Shown: positions 54,537-63,424, numbered from the stretch's first letter. The stretch: DNA of 64,000 bases from Aldehydirespirator sp965261105 (GCA_965261105.1 CBDHCM010000006.1:4030001-4094000), one strand, 5' to 3'. Translations and numbers: made by a program. The notes: generated from the letters alone by a model not told the origin.

Positions 54537-55817
54537 AAGCCGTGGCGTAGAGAACGCATCAATCAGGCTCTCGAAGAGGCATGGCCTGACCATCCGAATC
54601 GGCGGCTGCCTCCGCTGAAGCCGAAGAACAACAACGGCGAGAAAAAGAAGGATCAGAAGTACGCGATGTCGCGTAGCCAGTATCGCCATTTCACCAAGCA
54701 TCACATTCTCGGTGACGACGAAGAGTACAACCGGTCGTGGTGTGACAGCATAGAACGAGCAGTTGAAATATCACTCCATATGGGCATGTTGAAACCGAGG
54801 AAGGGAGGACTCAACAATCCTGACCCTTCACGGTTCATTTTCGCGGATCAGACTTTCCTACGCGAACGCTATGACCACAGAAACGTCAAGGACAAGAACT
54901 CACCGCGTATTGATCGGGATGCGGTTCGCTACAACGGGAGAGACAATAGCTACGCCGGATCACGCGGTCACAATATCCAACTCCTAGGAGTTCGGAACAG
55001 GCACTATCGTGAGCGAGTCCCACTAATTGTCGGCGTCAAGCCCGCCCATATGACTGAGGGCGAATATTTCATTCATCTCCTTGCACATCTCATGACGCAA
55101 TGCCCGGACGTGAAGAAGGGAGCGCTAGGAACGATTTATGATATGGCCATCAAGGGCGTCCACATCGATGAGATTTCCGGCGGTCTGGGCCTTGTTCACA
55201 TTGGAAAGGTGTCAGACACGAACCAGGGTGAAATGGCGTCTCTCAACTGGCGAGACGAGGAGTTCTCTTGCGTGGACGGGAAGGCTCGAACACACGATGT
55301 GCTCCTAGAGGATGGCGCTCCCTACTTGCCGTTCATCGACGGAAACGGCGAAGTGCTCTATCAGCCGTTGCTCCAGACAGACCTATACAGAGGCTTCAAC
55401 AAGGGCGACAAGAGGTACCGCTTGTACGGAAAATACGAAGTACCGGACAGGCCATGGATGGGCGAACTGGCGGGTGCTGTCATTACTTTCCGCTTGGACA
55501 GCACCCCTGAGGAACGCGACGGCAAAGCGAAACGGCGCACCAACTATCTCCGCGCCATCCCAGAAACAGACCCCCGGTTCAGGCGGCTATACGGCCCCAG
55601 AGAGACCGGCGAGTCCTTTTTCCGGTCACTCAAGGTGTTCATACAAGACCAGCGTGCGCTCAGCGTCACAGCACGCCGCGTCGAACTCAACAGCTTGGCG
55701 TTCCAGGCTCGGGAGAGCTTGAAGGCCCTTATCTCACACCACGAGCGCACCGGCGCTGACGTGTCCAGGTGGTTCGGCTCGTACTCGCCTCTCCCACGCG
55801 ACGGGCCTCTCGAATAG
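54537..55817 (+). pseudogene. 540-codon island gene, 3' part: possible DDE-transposase-like partner of the recombinase
   Basis: Joined to 52832-53173 this gives 540 residues. A basic linker (PPLKPKKNNNGEKKKDQK) is followed by FADQTFLRERYD, a long central region with GHNIQLLGVRNRHYRERVPL, YDMAIKGVHIDEI and, near the end, TGESFFRSLKVFIQD. The order D, D, E-S-F-F-R-S-L-K resembles DDE transposases of the IS4/IS1380 type, but this is a visual match. Because it is coupled to the recombinase-like gene and adjoins attR, I suggest a role in the element's mobility; it is broken here. Confidence 0.5.
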
Positions 55818-55964
55818 GCAGCCTGACAGCTCAGCCTCGCCTCTGGCGACTCTCGCCCTGACCTAGCGCGTCCCGGTAGCCATCGACGCGGCGAATAAGC
55901 CCGCCCGAGCGTCCAAGTAGCCGCCGAACACGGCGGATCGGCCCCTCTGCTACCCTGCCCCACC

Positions 55965-56013
55965 CCTAGAATGAGCCTCGGCACCAATTTCGCGCCACAT
56001 ATTCATCCAGCCC
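55965..56013 (+). promoter_or_regulatory. tRNA leader and att-like repeat 3
   Basis: CCTAGAAT (55965-55972, containing the -10-like TAGAAT) and CAATTTCGCGCCACAT (55985-56000) repeat the sequences at 34243 and 34262. The 16-mer of repeats 1 and 2 follows at 56008-56023 and extends into the tRNA. It is the right boundary of the large element; the element thus supplies the tRNA leader. Confidence 0.7.
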
Positions 56014-56087
56014 GGGGCTGTAGCTCAGTTGGCTAGAGCACCTGCTTTGCAAGCAGGGGGTCGTCGGTTCGAGTCCGATCAGCTCCA
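56014..56087 (+). tRNA. tRNA-Ala (anticodon TGC)
   Basis: Cloverleaf read by eye: acceptor GGGGCTG (56014-56020) pairs with CAGCTCC (56080-56086), D-arm AGCTCAGTTGGCTAGAGCA, anticodon stem-loop CCTGCTTTGCAAGCAGG with TGC at 56048-56050, T-arm GTCGGTTCGAGTCCGAT, discriminator A at 56087. It reads GCA-type Ala codons. Its first ten bases are part of the repeated att-like 16-mer. Confidence 0.95.
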
Positions 56088-56142
56088 CCCTCCCCGAGCC
56101 CGCGGAGCCCGGGGCCGCCACGAACACGAAGGCGTGAATCGA

Positions 56143-56988
56143 GTGACTCGAATCGGTCTGGCACAGATACTCGGCCACCCGGGAGCGGTCGAGGCCAACA
56201 GGAAGGCCAGCGTCGATGCGGCCGCCTCGCTGTTCGAGCAGGGCGCCGACATCGTGGTGGTGCCCGAGATGGCGGTGCCGTGGTACAGCACCGACCGTGA
56301 GGCGCTCGAGCCGCGGGCCGAGGCGCTCGACGGCCCGACCGTCACCGACTGGCAGGCCGAGGCCGCCCGCCACGGCGGGCTGATCGTCGGCGGGCTGTGC
56401 GAGCGCTCGGGCGCCGACATCTACAACACTGCGGTGGCTGTCGGCCCCGGCGGCGTGATCGCCCACTACCGCAAGCTCCACCTCTTCGACGTCGAGAAGC
56501 ACTGCTTCACTCCCGGCGACGTCAGCCTGACCGTGGCCGAGACGGCCTGGGGCGCCATCGGGCTGTGCATCTGCTACGACCTGCGCTTCGTCGAGGTCGT
56601 GCGGGTGCTGGCGCTGCGGGGCGCGGACCTGATCTGCGTGCCCACCGCCTGGATCCGCGGCTTCGACCGGCGCCAGTACGCCGAGGGCGAGCTGATCCCC
56701 CACGCCGAGGGCGCGCTGGTGCAGGCCAACCTCAGCCAGGTGTTCATCGCCTGCGCGTCGCAGGTCGGCGTCGGTGACGGTGCCGAGTTCCTGGGTTCCT
56801 CGGTGCTGGCCGATCCCTACGGACGTATCGCCGCCGGACCGCTGTCGACGGTGCGGGAGCAGCTCGAAGTCGTCGATGTCGACTTGGCGGAGGCCCGGCG
56901 GGCCCAGGCCCGCAGCGAGCTGATCCAGCCCCGCGCCGATCGCCGAACCGACGTCTACGGCATCCTGCACGAGGGCCAGTCGCTCTAA
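56143..56988 (+). CDS. carbon-nitrogen hydrolase (nitrilase superfamily amidase)
   Basis: 281 residues from GTG 56143 (GTG 56134 also possible; AAGG precedes). The catalytic triad is visible: Glu in ADIVVVPEMAVPWY (residue ~40), Lys in YRKLHLFDVEKHCF (~113), and Cys in IGLCICYDLRFVEV (~148). AWIRGFDRRQYAEGE and GSSVLADPYGRIAAG follow the family pattern. Members cleave amides or N-carbamoyl groups. It begins about 55 bp after the tRNA, beyond the island. Substrate unknown. Confidence 0.9.
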   Translation: MTRIGLAQILGHPGAVEANRKASVDAAASLFEQGADIVVVPEMAVPWYSTDREALEPRAEALDGPTVTDWQAEAARHGGLIVGGLCERSGADIYNTAVAVGPGGVIAHYRKLHLFDVEKHCFTPGDVSLTVAETAWGAIGLCICYDLRFVEVVRVLALRGADLICVPTAWIRGFDRRQYAEGELIPHAEGALVQANLSQVFIACASQVGVGDGAEFLGSSVLADPYGRIAAGPLSTVREQLEVVDVDLAEARRAQARSELIQPRADRRTDVYGILHEGQSL

Positions 56989-57008
56989 GAGTTCCCGCGT
57001 CCGGGCCT

Positions 57009-57482
57009 TCAGTCGACGCTCAAGCCCGACAGGACGCGGTTGAGTTCGGGCACCAGCACGCCCCGCAGGGAGTGCGACCCGATCACCGCGTAGAGGCAGA
57101 ACGCCCGCGACCCCGCATGAAAGAACTGCTGCAGGCCGGCCTGGCCCGGCATGGACAGATTCAGCTGGTCGGGACCGAAGTCGTCGGCTGTGAGCCGGAT
57201 CGGCGCGCCCTCAGCGGCAAACAGCTTCGAAGAGGCCGAGGCTGCGTCAAACTCGACCAGCGCGGCGAAGATCCCGTTGCGACCCATGATCTCGACCGCC
57301 CCTGATCCGTAGTCGCCCCGCTCCGCGGGCAGCGAGAAGTTGGCCGCGTGCAGCACCATCAGCGGCGCAGGCTGGGGGTCCGCCGCGGGATCCAGCGTCG
57401 ACGGGTCCGGCTGGATGGACAGCTCCGCCTCCCAGCCCGCCGGTACATCGATGCTCACCCCGTGAGCGTCCAGCCTGCTCAT
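57009..57482 (-). CDS. unknown soluble protein (157 residues)
   Basis: ATG 57482 to 57009. RLDAHGVSIDVPAGWEAEL and LSMPGQAGLQQFFHAGSRAF suggest a beta-rich domain like the 'DUF1795/PsbP-like' group, starting with a V-P-x-G-W signature. No signal peptide. It is the last gene of the minus-strand group that begins with the MauE-like protein at 60,872, separated from the membrane protein by 57 bp. Function unknown. Confidence 0.6.
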   Translation of the reverse strand: MSRLDAHGVSIDVPAGWEAELSIQPDPSTLDPAADPQPAPLMVLHAANFSLPAERGDYGSGAVEIMGRNGIFAALVEFDAASASSKLFAAEGAPIRLTADDFGPDQLNLSMPGQAGLQQFFHAGSRAFCLYAVIGSHSLRGVLVPELNRVLSGLSVD

Positions 57483-57539
57483 GTCACATCACCGACATCG
57501 CCAAGAATGACGCCGGGCCTGGGCTGCACGACCGTCGGA

Positions 57540-58133
57540 TCACAAGGCCGGCAGGCTCGCCGCCGCCGCGCAGCCCAGCGCGGCCGCCGCGGCCGCGCCG
57601 AGACGACGGGCCCGGTCGGCGTGGAAGTCGAGGCGGCGGTGCAGTCGCCGCAGGTCGTCGGGCGTGCGCACCCGGCTGCTCAGAGCCAGGCTCGCGCCCC
57701 GGGTCGCTCCGAACGCCGCGCCGATCACCAGGCCCGCGGTCATGTCCCCCGCCAGCAGCGCGGCCAGCATGAACAGTGGTACCAGCGCGGTGTTGACCGC
57801 GGTCGCAACCGCGGCTCCGAGCTGCAGGCCGAAGCCCGTCCCGTAGACCCACGCCCGGTACGCGACGAGCCAGTCCTCGTTGACCTGCCGGCGACCCGGC
57901 AGCCGTCGACCCGAAGCGTCCCAGGCCGCGGCCACAGCACCCGCCCCGGCCAGTAAGACGAGGCGGACGCTATCAGCGAGAGCGCCGGCCAGAGCTTGCC
58001 CCAGTGCCCCCAGCACGACACCGACGGCAGCGCCCCCCAGCACCGCACCGAGGGCCAGCCACCACACCGTCAGCCACCACCTGTTGCCGCGGGCCCGCTC
58101 GCCGAGCGGGCTGATGCTCGTGAGCATCGACAT
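57540..58133 (-). CDS. integral membrane protein of the MauA/MauE-like cluster
   Basis: 197 residues. Hydrophobic segments at WWLALGAVLGGAAVGVVLGA, LVLLAGAGAVAAAW, GFGLQLGAAVATAVNTALVP, LAALLAGDMTAGLVIGAAFG and the C-terminal AAAAALGCAAAASLPAL predict about four to five membrane spans with a charged, cytoplasmic-type loop (RTPDDLRRLHRRLDFHADRA). No family recognised with certainty. It follows the thioredoxin-like gene by 71 bp and probably serves the same exported system. Confidence 0.6.
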   Translation of the reverse strand: MSMLTSISPLGERARGNRWWLTVWWLALGAVLGGAAVGVVLGALGQALAGALADSVRLVLLAGAGAVAAAWDASGRRLPGRRQVNEDWLVAYRAWVYGTGFGLQLGAAVATAVNTALVPLFMLAALLAGDMTAGLVIGAAFGATRGASLALSSRVRTPDDLRRLHRRLDFHADRARRLGAAAAAALGCAAAASLPAL

Positions 58134-58204
58134 CCCTCAAGGCGACCAAGCCGACCGCGCCCCGGCGGCCGCCGCCGCCGCCACTCCGATGGACGCCACT
58201 ACGG

Positions 58205-58996
58205 TCATTGATCGGCGCCGGCTTCCGCAGAGTCGCTGCGATGCTCGCCGTTGGGACTCGATCCCTCGGGGTGGAGGCTCGGATGGCCGGGGCCGATCCC
58301 CGCCGACAGCAGCGCGTCGTCGGCCCGGCGCGCCCGGTCTCGGCCCGACCGGTGCGCCGATCCCCGCCGCGGCGCTCCGGGGCGGTTGTCCAGTCCCGCG
58401 TCGCTCAGCGCCTGATCCAGCAGACCCCGCAACTGGTCCCACTCCAGCGCGCTGCCCGCACCCACGACCCGGCCGTCGGTGCCGTCTACGAGTGCGAAGT
58501 AGGGAGAGCCCGGAACGTCGTAGTCCTCCCAGGCCGCCGTGGACAGCACAGCCTTGACGCCGTGGGGAATCAGCCCGGCCAGGGCGGACTCCGAATCGTG
58601 GGCCGGATCCTGGCCCACGACCACCAAGCGAGTGTCTCCGCCGGGCAGCTCCAAGTTCGTTTCGGCGAACGCCTCCCAGAAGCGCTTGCAGGTGCGGCAC
58701 CCAGAGGACAGGAATGCAAGCAGCGTGAAGTGCGAGACGCCGGTGACGGCGACCCTGGTCGAGCCTCCGGCCGGCACGGTGCCGACGATGTCGCGGGCCG
58801 TCCCCTGCTCGGGGTGAGCCGCGTCCTCGGACCGGTCAACCGCCGTGCCCACAGGCGCGCCGGCCGCGGTGTCGTCCAGGCTGATGCCGGCGCGGTCGAG
58901 AGCTCGCAGGATCTCAGCGTGGGTTCTGAGCAGCCCGAACACGAGCAGGGCCAGCACGCCCACCGCGACGGCCAGCAGCACGACCACGACCGTCAT
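58205..58996 (-). CDS. membrane-anchored thioredoxin-like (TlpA/MauD-type) protein
   Basis: 263 residues. An N-terminal anchor VVVVLLAVAVGVLALLVFGL precedes an extracytoplasmic domain with FLSSGCRTCKRFWEAFAE, i.e. Cys100-x-x-Cys103, the thioredoxin-fold active site. RLVVVGQDPAHDSESALA and GSPYFALVDGTDGRVVGAGS give the following strands and the cis-Pro. MauD-like proteins of this kind guide disulfide formation in the methylamine-dehydrogenase small subunit. It overlaps the SLH-fused gene by 4 bp (58993-58996). The C-terminus is long and basic-acidic (SDSAEAGADQ). Confidence 0.75.
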   Translation of the reverse strand: MTVVVVLLAVAVGVLALLVFGLLRTHAEILRALDRAGISLDDTAAGAPVGTAVDRSEDAAHPEQGTARDIVGTVPAGGSTRVAVTGVSHFTLLAFLSSGCRTCKRFWEAFAETNLELPGGDTRLVVVGQDPAHDSESALAGLIPHGVKAVLSTAAWEDYDVPGSPYFALVDGTDGRVVGAGSALEWDQLRGLLDQALSDAGLDNRPGAPRRGSAHRSGRDRARRADDALLSAGIGPGHPSLHPEGSSPNGEHRSDSAEAGADQ

Positions 58997-60279
58997 GCCA
59001 TCACCTCCGAAGTTTCTGGCTCCGAAGTTTCTGGCTCCGAAGTTTCAGGCTCCGAAGTTTCAGGCTCCGAAGTATCTGGCTCCGAAGTTTCTGGCTCGGA
59101 AGTATCAGACTCCGAAGTATCAGACTCCGAAGTATCAGGCTCCCGCAGGTGGTAGCGGTGCAGCAGCACGGCAACGTCAGCGCGGCTGGCGGGCAGCCCA
59201 GCGCCGAAGGTCTCTAGGTCCGTCCACCAGACGATGTTCTTCTCGATCGCCCAGGCCAGCGCGTCCCGGAACCAGCCATCCTCGCCCACATCGGAGAACT
59301 CGATCCGCGCGTCTCCCTGCGGCTCCCCCGCCAAGCGGTGCAGGAACACGACCGATTGCGCCCGGTTCACGTTGCTGAACGGGTCGAACCGGCCAGGTCG
59401 ACGGCCCGTGGTGATCCGATTCTCGGCCATCCACTCTACTGCTGGCGCATAGTGGGCAACAGGGTGCACGTCATTGAACCCGTTGCTGGGCTCGGCGTGC
59501 GGCCGGCCCTCGTAGCGCCACAAGAATGTGGCGAACTGGGCCCGCGTCACCAGTTCGTCGGGACCGAACAAGTCGTCGGTGAAGCCGGTGGTGATGCCTT
59601 CGCCGGCCATCCACTCCACGGCCTCGGCGTAGAAGGCCGGGGGAGGAATGTCGGTGAAGCCCTCGTGCAGGCAGGGACGGTCGTGGAAGCGGGTCCCCGG
59701 GCTGCTCAGCACCGGGGACGTCGCACACGCCGGATCCCACTTCCACGGGGGCACGCAGGTGACTATGCGGCACTTGAGCTGGCCCACACAGACGTCCTGG
59801 TTGCACTGCCCGTAGCGAAAGCGGATGCACTCCGACTTGCGGGTGTCGCAGCCGCCGTGGCACTGGCAGCGGGCCGGCGTGCATCCCCGGTCGCAGAAGC
59901 CGCTGGAGGAGCACCGGCAGCCCTCGTCGCAAGTGAAGTTGCAGTCGAGGTAGTAGCGCGGGCGCGGGCCGTTCAAGTCGCAGAATCCCGAGCCGTCCGC
60001 CTTCCACCAGCCCGCGACGATCGTTCCCGGCGGGCAGAGGTTCTCTCCGGTGATCTTGCAGCAGAACTCGCTCCAGTTGTCACAGCACAGGGCACCGGGA
60101 TTGCACTGGTGCCCTTTGCACAGCACGATGGCGGCCTCCGCGGTGGTCGGGCGCATCGCGTAGGCGACCGGAGCGACAGCCATGGCGGTGGCGGCCATGG
60201 CCGACGAGCGCAGGAAGCCCCGGCGCCCGGCGCGGCGGTCCACCACGCGGGAGACCCGCTCGACCAGCTTGCGGCTCAT
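58993..60279 (-). CDS. Tat-exported MauA-like cysteine-rich protein fused to SLH domains
   Basis: 428 residues. Twin-arginine signal RRGFLRSSAMAATAMAVAPV (residues 19-38). Residues ~50-190 hold about 25 Cys (CKGHQCNPGALCCDNWSEFC, RCSSSGFCDRGCTPARCQC), with the WSEFCC, FVAGWWKADGSGFC-like blocks of the actinobacterial methylamine-dehydrogenase-light-chain-like family. Three SLH units follow at ~200-390 (FTDIPPPAFYAEAVEWMAGE; RAQFATFLWRYEG; FSDVGEDGWFRDALAWAIEK). The tail is 9 copies of (D/E)TSE(P/S). SLH normally binds secondary cell-wall polymers, so the protein may be a wall-attached redox-protein; its substrate and any tryptophan-derived cofactor are unknown. Confidence 0.7.
   Translation of the reverse strand: MSRKLVERVSRVVDRRAGRRGFLRSSAMAATAMAVAPVAYAMRPTTAEAAIVLCKGHQCNPGALCCDNWSEFCCKITGENLCPPGTIVAGWWKADGSGFCDLNGPRPRYYLDCNFTCDEGCRCSSSGFCDRGCTPARCQCHGGCDTRKSECIRFRYGQCNQDVCVGQLKCRIVTCVPPWKWDPACATSPVLSSPGTRFHDRPCLHEGFTDIPPPAFYAEAVEWMAGEGITTGFTDDLFGPDELVTRAQFATFLWRYEGRPHAEPSNGFNDVHPVAHYAPAVEWMAENRITTGRRPGRFDPFSNVNRAQSVVFLHRLAGEPQGDARIEFSDVGEDGWFRDALAWAIEKNIVWWTDLETFGAGLPASRADVAVLLHRYHLREPDTSESDTSESDTSEPETSEPDTSEPETSEPETSEPETSEPETSEVMA
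59006..59143. repeat. 15-bp minisatellite coding for (D/E)TSE tail
   Basis: About nine copies of a 15-bp unit (plus strand TCCGAAGT(T/A)TC(T/A)GGC and variants) at the 3' end of the SLH-fusion gene. On the minus strand they encode P-(E/D)-T-S-E. The array is likely variable in length. Confidence 0.9.
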
Positions 60280-60872
60280 CGGCGGCCGACCGCGTCCCGA
60301 GTCGCTGCTCGGCTGGTGGCCGGCGATGGCAGGGCCCGGAACAGGCCCGCGCCCCCGAGGCGGGAAGTCCGGGCGCCGAGCGCCTCGGGCAGGGCGGTGA
60401 AGGACACCAGGAGCAGCCCGGCCAGCAACGCGACGACCGCCGCGAGGGCGGCACCGGCGGCGGGCCTGTCACCCATCGCCTGCACAACCGCAGGGATCGG
60501 CGGCAAGGGCGCACCGGCCGCGGCGAACGACACCCCGGCCAGCACCAGGTTTCCGAGGACATGGATTCGCGACGGTGGGGCGTCGAGGCGGCCGAAGCAC
60601 CCGCACGAGCCCGCCCCCGCGAGCAGCGCACGCAACACGACGGCCGCGAACACCGCATACAGCAGGCCCACCGCCCACGAGGCCGCTCCGCCCAGAAACA
60701 GGGCGGCTGCTCCGGTCGCAGCTTCCGACGCTCCGACGAGCCGCACGACAGGGGTGCGGGCCCGGAATCCGAGAAGGTCGGCCCAGCCTGGCGCCGGCCT
60801 CGACAGCTTGGTCGCTCCCGCCAGCACCAGCAGTACCGCCGCCGAGGCGTGGATTGCGGAGACCACTGACAC
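60276..60872 (-). CDS. MauE/DoxX-like membrane protein
   Basis: 198 residues. Four membrane helices (SAIHASAAVLLVLAGATKLS; LVGASEAATGAAALFLGGAA; AVGLLYAVFAAVVLRALLAG; LAAVVALLAGLLLVSFTALP) and a conserved CGCFGRLDAPPSRIHVLGNL (Cys pair near residue 94) define the MauE family, which in the methylamine-dehydrogenase system helps disulfide formation with MauD. It is the first gene of the cluster, overlapping the Tat protein by 4 bp (60276-60279). Likely an electron carrier-type partner of the thioredoxin-like protein. Confidence 0.8.
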   Translation of the reverse strand: MSVVSAIHASAAVLLVLAGATKLSRPAPGWADLLGFRARTPVVRLVGASEAATGAAALFLGGAASWAVGLLYAVFAAVVLRALLAGAGSCGCFGRLDAPPSRIHVLGNLVLAGVSFAAAGAPLPPIPAVVQAMGDRPAAGAALAAVVALLAGLLLVSFTALPEALGARTSRLGGAGLFRALPSPATSRAATRDAVGRR

Positions 60873-61010
60873 GAACGGCGAGGCTACCGGCCCCGCCTTC
60901 GCTCCAACAAGAGGCGAGAGGGCCAGACGAGCGCTGGAGGATTGCTCGGAGACGCTCGCCGCGGAGCTCGGGTGCTGAGACCGACAGCTGTGGGTCGTGC
61001 CAGACGGGCT

Positions 61011-61850
61011 CTAGATGCCGGGGGTGCGGTAGCCGTCAGCGCGCCACAGGATCGGGAAGTGATTCTCGTCCATCTCGTCGTCGGTGAGCCTTGCGTAGCG
61101 GGAGTAGACCGGTCCGTTGCCCTCGCCGAATCCGGCCCGGTTGAAGCGGGCCTCGCTGCTGGCGCAGTGCAGCACCAAGGACCGGCGGTGCCGGCCCGAG
61201 CGGTTCGGGCCCGAGCCGTGCCACGCCCATCCGTGATGGAACGACCCGCCGCCGGCAGGCACCTCCATCGCCGCGATGTCGAGCTCGGCGCCCGCATCGG
61301 CCGCGGCCGCGGTGACGGTGGCCCGGTAGTCCTCGGGGGCGTGGAACTCGCCCATCCGATCCGCTCCAGCGGGCCAGCGATGCGACCCCCGGGCTATCTC
61401 CAGGGTGCCGCCACTGGCCGTGGTGTCGTCGAGCGCGATCCAGCACGAGAACATCTCGGTCGGCGTGTACCAGGCGAGGTAGGCGTTGTCGCGGTGGAAG
61501 CCGAGCGAGCGGGCTCCCGGAGGCTTCCACAGCACGTTGTCCTGGACGATGCGAGCGCCGGGCCAGCCCGCGAGCCGGGCCACAGCCGCACCGAGGCGGG
61601 CATCGAGCACCGCCGACGCGATCAGACGGTCGGCCTTCCAGCCGTTGCATATCTGGCGGGTGAGCGTCGGATCGCTGTCGCCCTCGCGCCAGTTGACCTC
61701 GTCGGGGGCGGTGCCGGTCTCGAAGTCGCCCCGGAACAGTCGCTCGAACCGCTCCCTCAGCGGATCGATCCGGCTGGTGCCGATCAGCGAGTCGACCGCG
61801 ACGAAACCGTCGGCGTGAAACGACTCCAGATCACGGGCCGCCAGCATCAC
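61011..61850 (-). CDS. phytanoyl-CoA dioxygenase (PhyH) family oxygenase
   Basis: 279 residues, ATG 61850 (second ATG at 61847 is close). The iron ligands HxD appear in LGFHRDNAYLAWY (residue ~118) and the distal His in GGSFHHGWAWHGSGPN (~220); an Arg for 2-oxoglutarate follows in RHRRSLVLHCA. TPTEMFSCWIALDDTTASGG is typical. These are non-heme iron, 2-oxoglutarate-dependent hydroxylases. It stands between the MauE-like gene and an amidohydrolase gene; the substrate is unknown. Confidence 0.85.
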   Translation of the reverse strand: MMLAARDLESFHADGFVAVDSLIGTSRIDPLRERFERLFRGDFETGTAPDEVNWREGDSDPTLTRQICNGWKADRLIASAVLDARLGAAVARLAGWPGARIVQDNVLWKPPGARSLGFHRDNAYLAWYTPTEMFSCWIALDDTTASGGTLEIARGSHRWPAGADRMGEFHAPEDYRATVTAAAADAGAELDIAAMEVPAGGGSFHHGWAWHGSGPNRSGRHRRSLVLHCASSEARFNRAGFGEGNGPVYSRYARLTDDEMDENHFPILWRADGYRTPGI

Positions 61851-61888
61851 GCCACCCTAGGCCAGCGCCGCGAATGAGGGGGCGCCAG

Positions 61889-63307
61889 CTACTCGCTCCG
61901 GGCTGCGGTGGACAGTTCATCGAGCTCGTCAAGCAGCTCGCGCTCGCCGTCGGAGGCGAAGTCGCGCCGATCGGGCTGCTCCTCCGGGCCACCGTTGAAC
62001 ACCGAGTCGTAGGTGATCTCCCCCGCGCAGATGAGCCGAGCCGGATCGTAGGGGCGTCGTTGCGACAGCGCCTCGTCATCGAAGGTCTGGACTTGGCCTC
62101 GGCAGATCACGGTCTCGATGCGCTGCTTCTGCTGCAGCACCCTGATGTCGGTGAGCGGATCGCCGTCCACCACAATGATGTCGGCGCCCATCCCGGCCAT
62201 GAGAGCGCCAACGGTGTCGGCGGCGCCCAGCACTACGGCGCAGTCATGGGTGGCCGCCCTGATGGCCTCCAGCGCGGTCATGCCTGCGTAGCGCATGAGC
62301 AGCTCGAGCTCCCGGGCGTGCCACTCTCCGTAGGGAGTGCACGAGAACCCGGTGTCGGTTCCCGCGATCAGGGTGACGCCCGCCTCGCGAGCCTTGTGGA
62401 GCGACTCGGCGGCAGCGTCCAGCAGCCGCAGGTAGGCACTGCGCTTGGGGGCCGGAACGCCGGCCACCTCACCGAACTCGCCCAGGTTGCCCAACAGCAG
62501 CAGAGCGGGGCACAGAGGGATCTTGGACTCGGCCAGCCGCTCGATGGTGTCGTCCCGCAGAGCGTTGCCGTGCATGATCCAGTCGAGCTCGCCGGCAACC
62601 GCCGCGTCCACGTTGTTGGAGCCGCGAGCATGCATCGTGATGCGCTTGTTGAGGCGATGGGCGGCATCGGCCATCGCCTTGATCTCGTCGCGCGAGAAGG
62701 CCTCGTAGTCGCCCAGGGGGCTGTCGCCGATCTTGATCAGGTCAACGCCGTTCTTGACCTGGCGACGCACCTCGGTGACCATCTCGTCCGCTGTGTTCAC
62801 GACTTTGCCAATGCTGGAGTCGGGCACGCCCACCGACGACGGGTAGAAGTCGCTGATGCCGTTGCTGGTGGACAGGAACCGGCCCGCAGTGGTCATGCGC
62901 GGGCCCTGTACGAGGCCCTCGGCAATGCCCTCGCGGATGCCTACGCCGATGAAGTAGCTGCCACCGGGGTCGGATATCCCGGTGACGCCGGAGCGCAGCA
63001 CCTTGGCCACGTTCCACGCTGACCTGAGGGTTCTCAGTTCGTGGCTGGTGTAGAGGTCCTGCTCCTCCTGGAACCGAGCCTCGCCGAAAGACGTATGGCA
63101 GTGAGCATCTATCAGTCCCGGCATGACGGTCTTGCCCGCGGCGTCGATTCGGGTGACGGAATCGCCCCTCGGGATCATTTCGTCGCCGATGCCGACGCCC
63201 ACCGCGACGATCTCGTCGCCCTTCACCAGGATCGAGCAGTTGTCGACGGGTTGTGCTCCTGTACCGTCGATCACCGACCCTCTGCTGATGAGGATCCAAG
63301 ACGCCAC
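61889..63307 (-). CDS. metal-dependent amidohydrolase (imidazolonepropionase-like)
   Basis: 472 residues from GTG 63307 with GGAGGCAGTT upstream. VMPGLIDAHCHTSFGEARF near residue 70 is the metal-binding HxH, DLIKIGDSPLGDYEA near 205 supplies the Lys position, RITMHARGSNNVDAA near 233 the third His, ELDWIMHGNALRDD the fourth, and LIAGTDTGFSCTPYGEW the Asp. All ligands of the subtype with two metals are present. The fold and motifs match cyclic-imidase/prolidase-type amidohydrolases. Located 38 bp after the PhyH gene on the same strand, so possibly co-transcribed in reverse order. Confidence 0.85.
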   Translation of the reverse strand: MASWILISRGSVIDGTGAQPVDNCSILVKGDEIVAVGVGIGDEMIPRGDSVTRIDAAGKTVMPGLIDAHCHTSFGEARFQEEQDLYTSHELRTLRSAWNVAKVLRSGVTGISDPGGSYFIGVGIREGIAEGLVQGPRMTTAGRFLSTSNGISDFYPSSVGVPDSSIGKVVNTADEMVTEVRRQVKNGVDLIKIGDSPLGDYEAFSRDEIKAMADAAHRLNKRITMHARGSNNVDAAVAGELDWIMHGNALRDDTIERLAESKIPLCPALLLLGNLGEFGEVAGVPAPKRSAYLRLLDAAAESLHKAREAGVTLIAGTDTGFSCTPYGEWHARELELLMRYAGMTALEAIRAATHDCAVVLGAADTVGALMAGMGADIIVVDGDPLTDIRVLQQKQRIETVICRGQVQTFDDEALSQRRPYDPARLICAGEITYDSVFNGGPEEQPDRRDFASDGERELLDELDELSTAARSE

Positions 63308-63424
63308 AACTGCCTCCTGGCGTTCGCCGGACTCCATTGAGCATAACTGCGCAGTCGTCGGGGTCTCGCGTCAAATGTCTGACTAATGTTCGAGGGCCGC
63401 AGCACGATCACGAAAGGAGCGGCA

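Noticed and set aside
59006..59143. CRISPR-like short repeats
   Set aside because: Units are contiguous with no spacers and encode a regular peptide tail.
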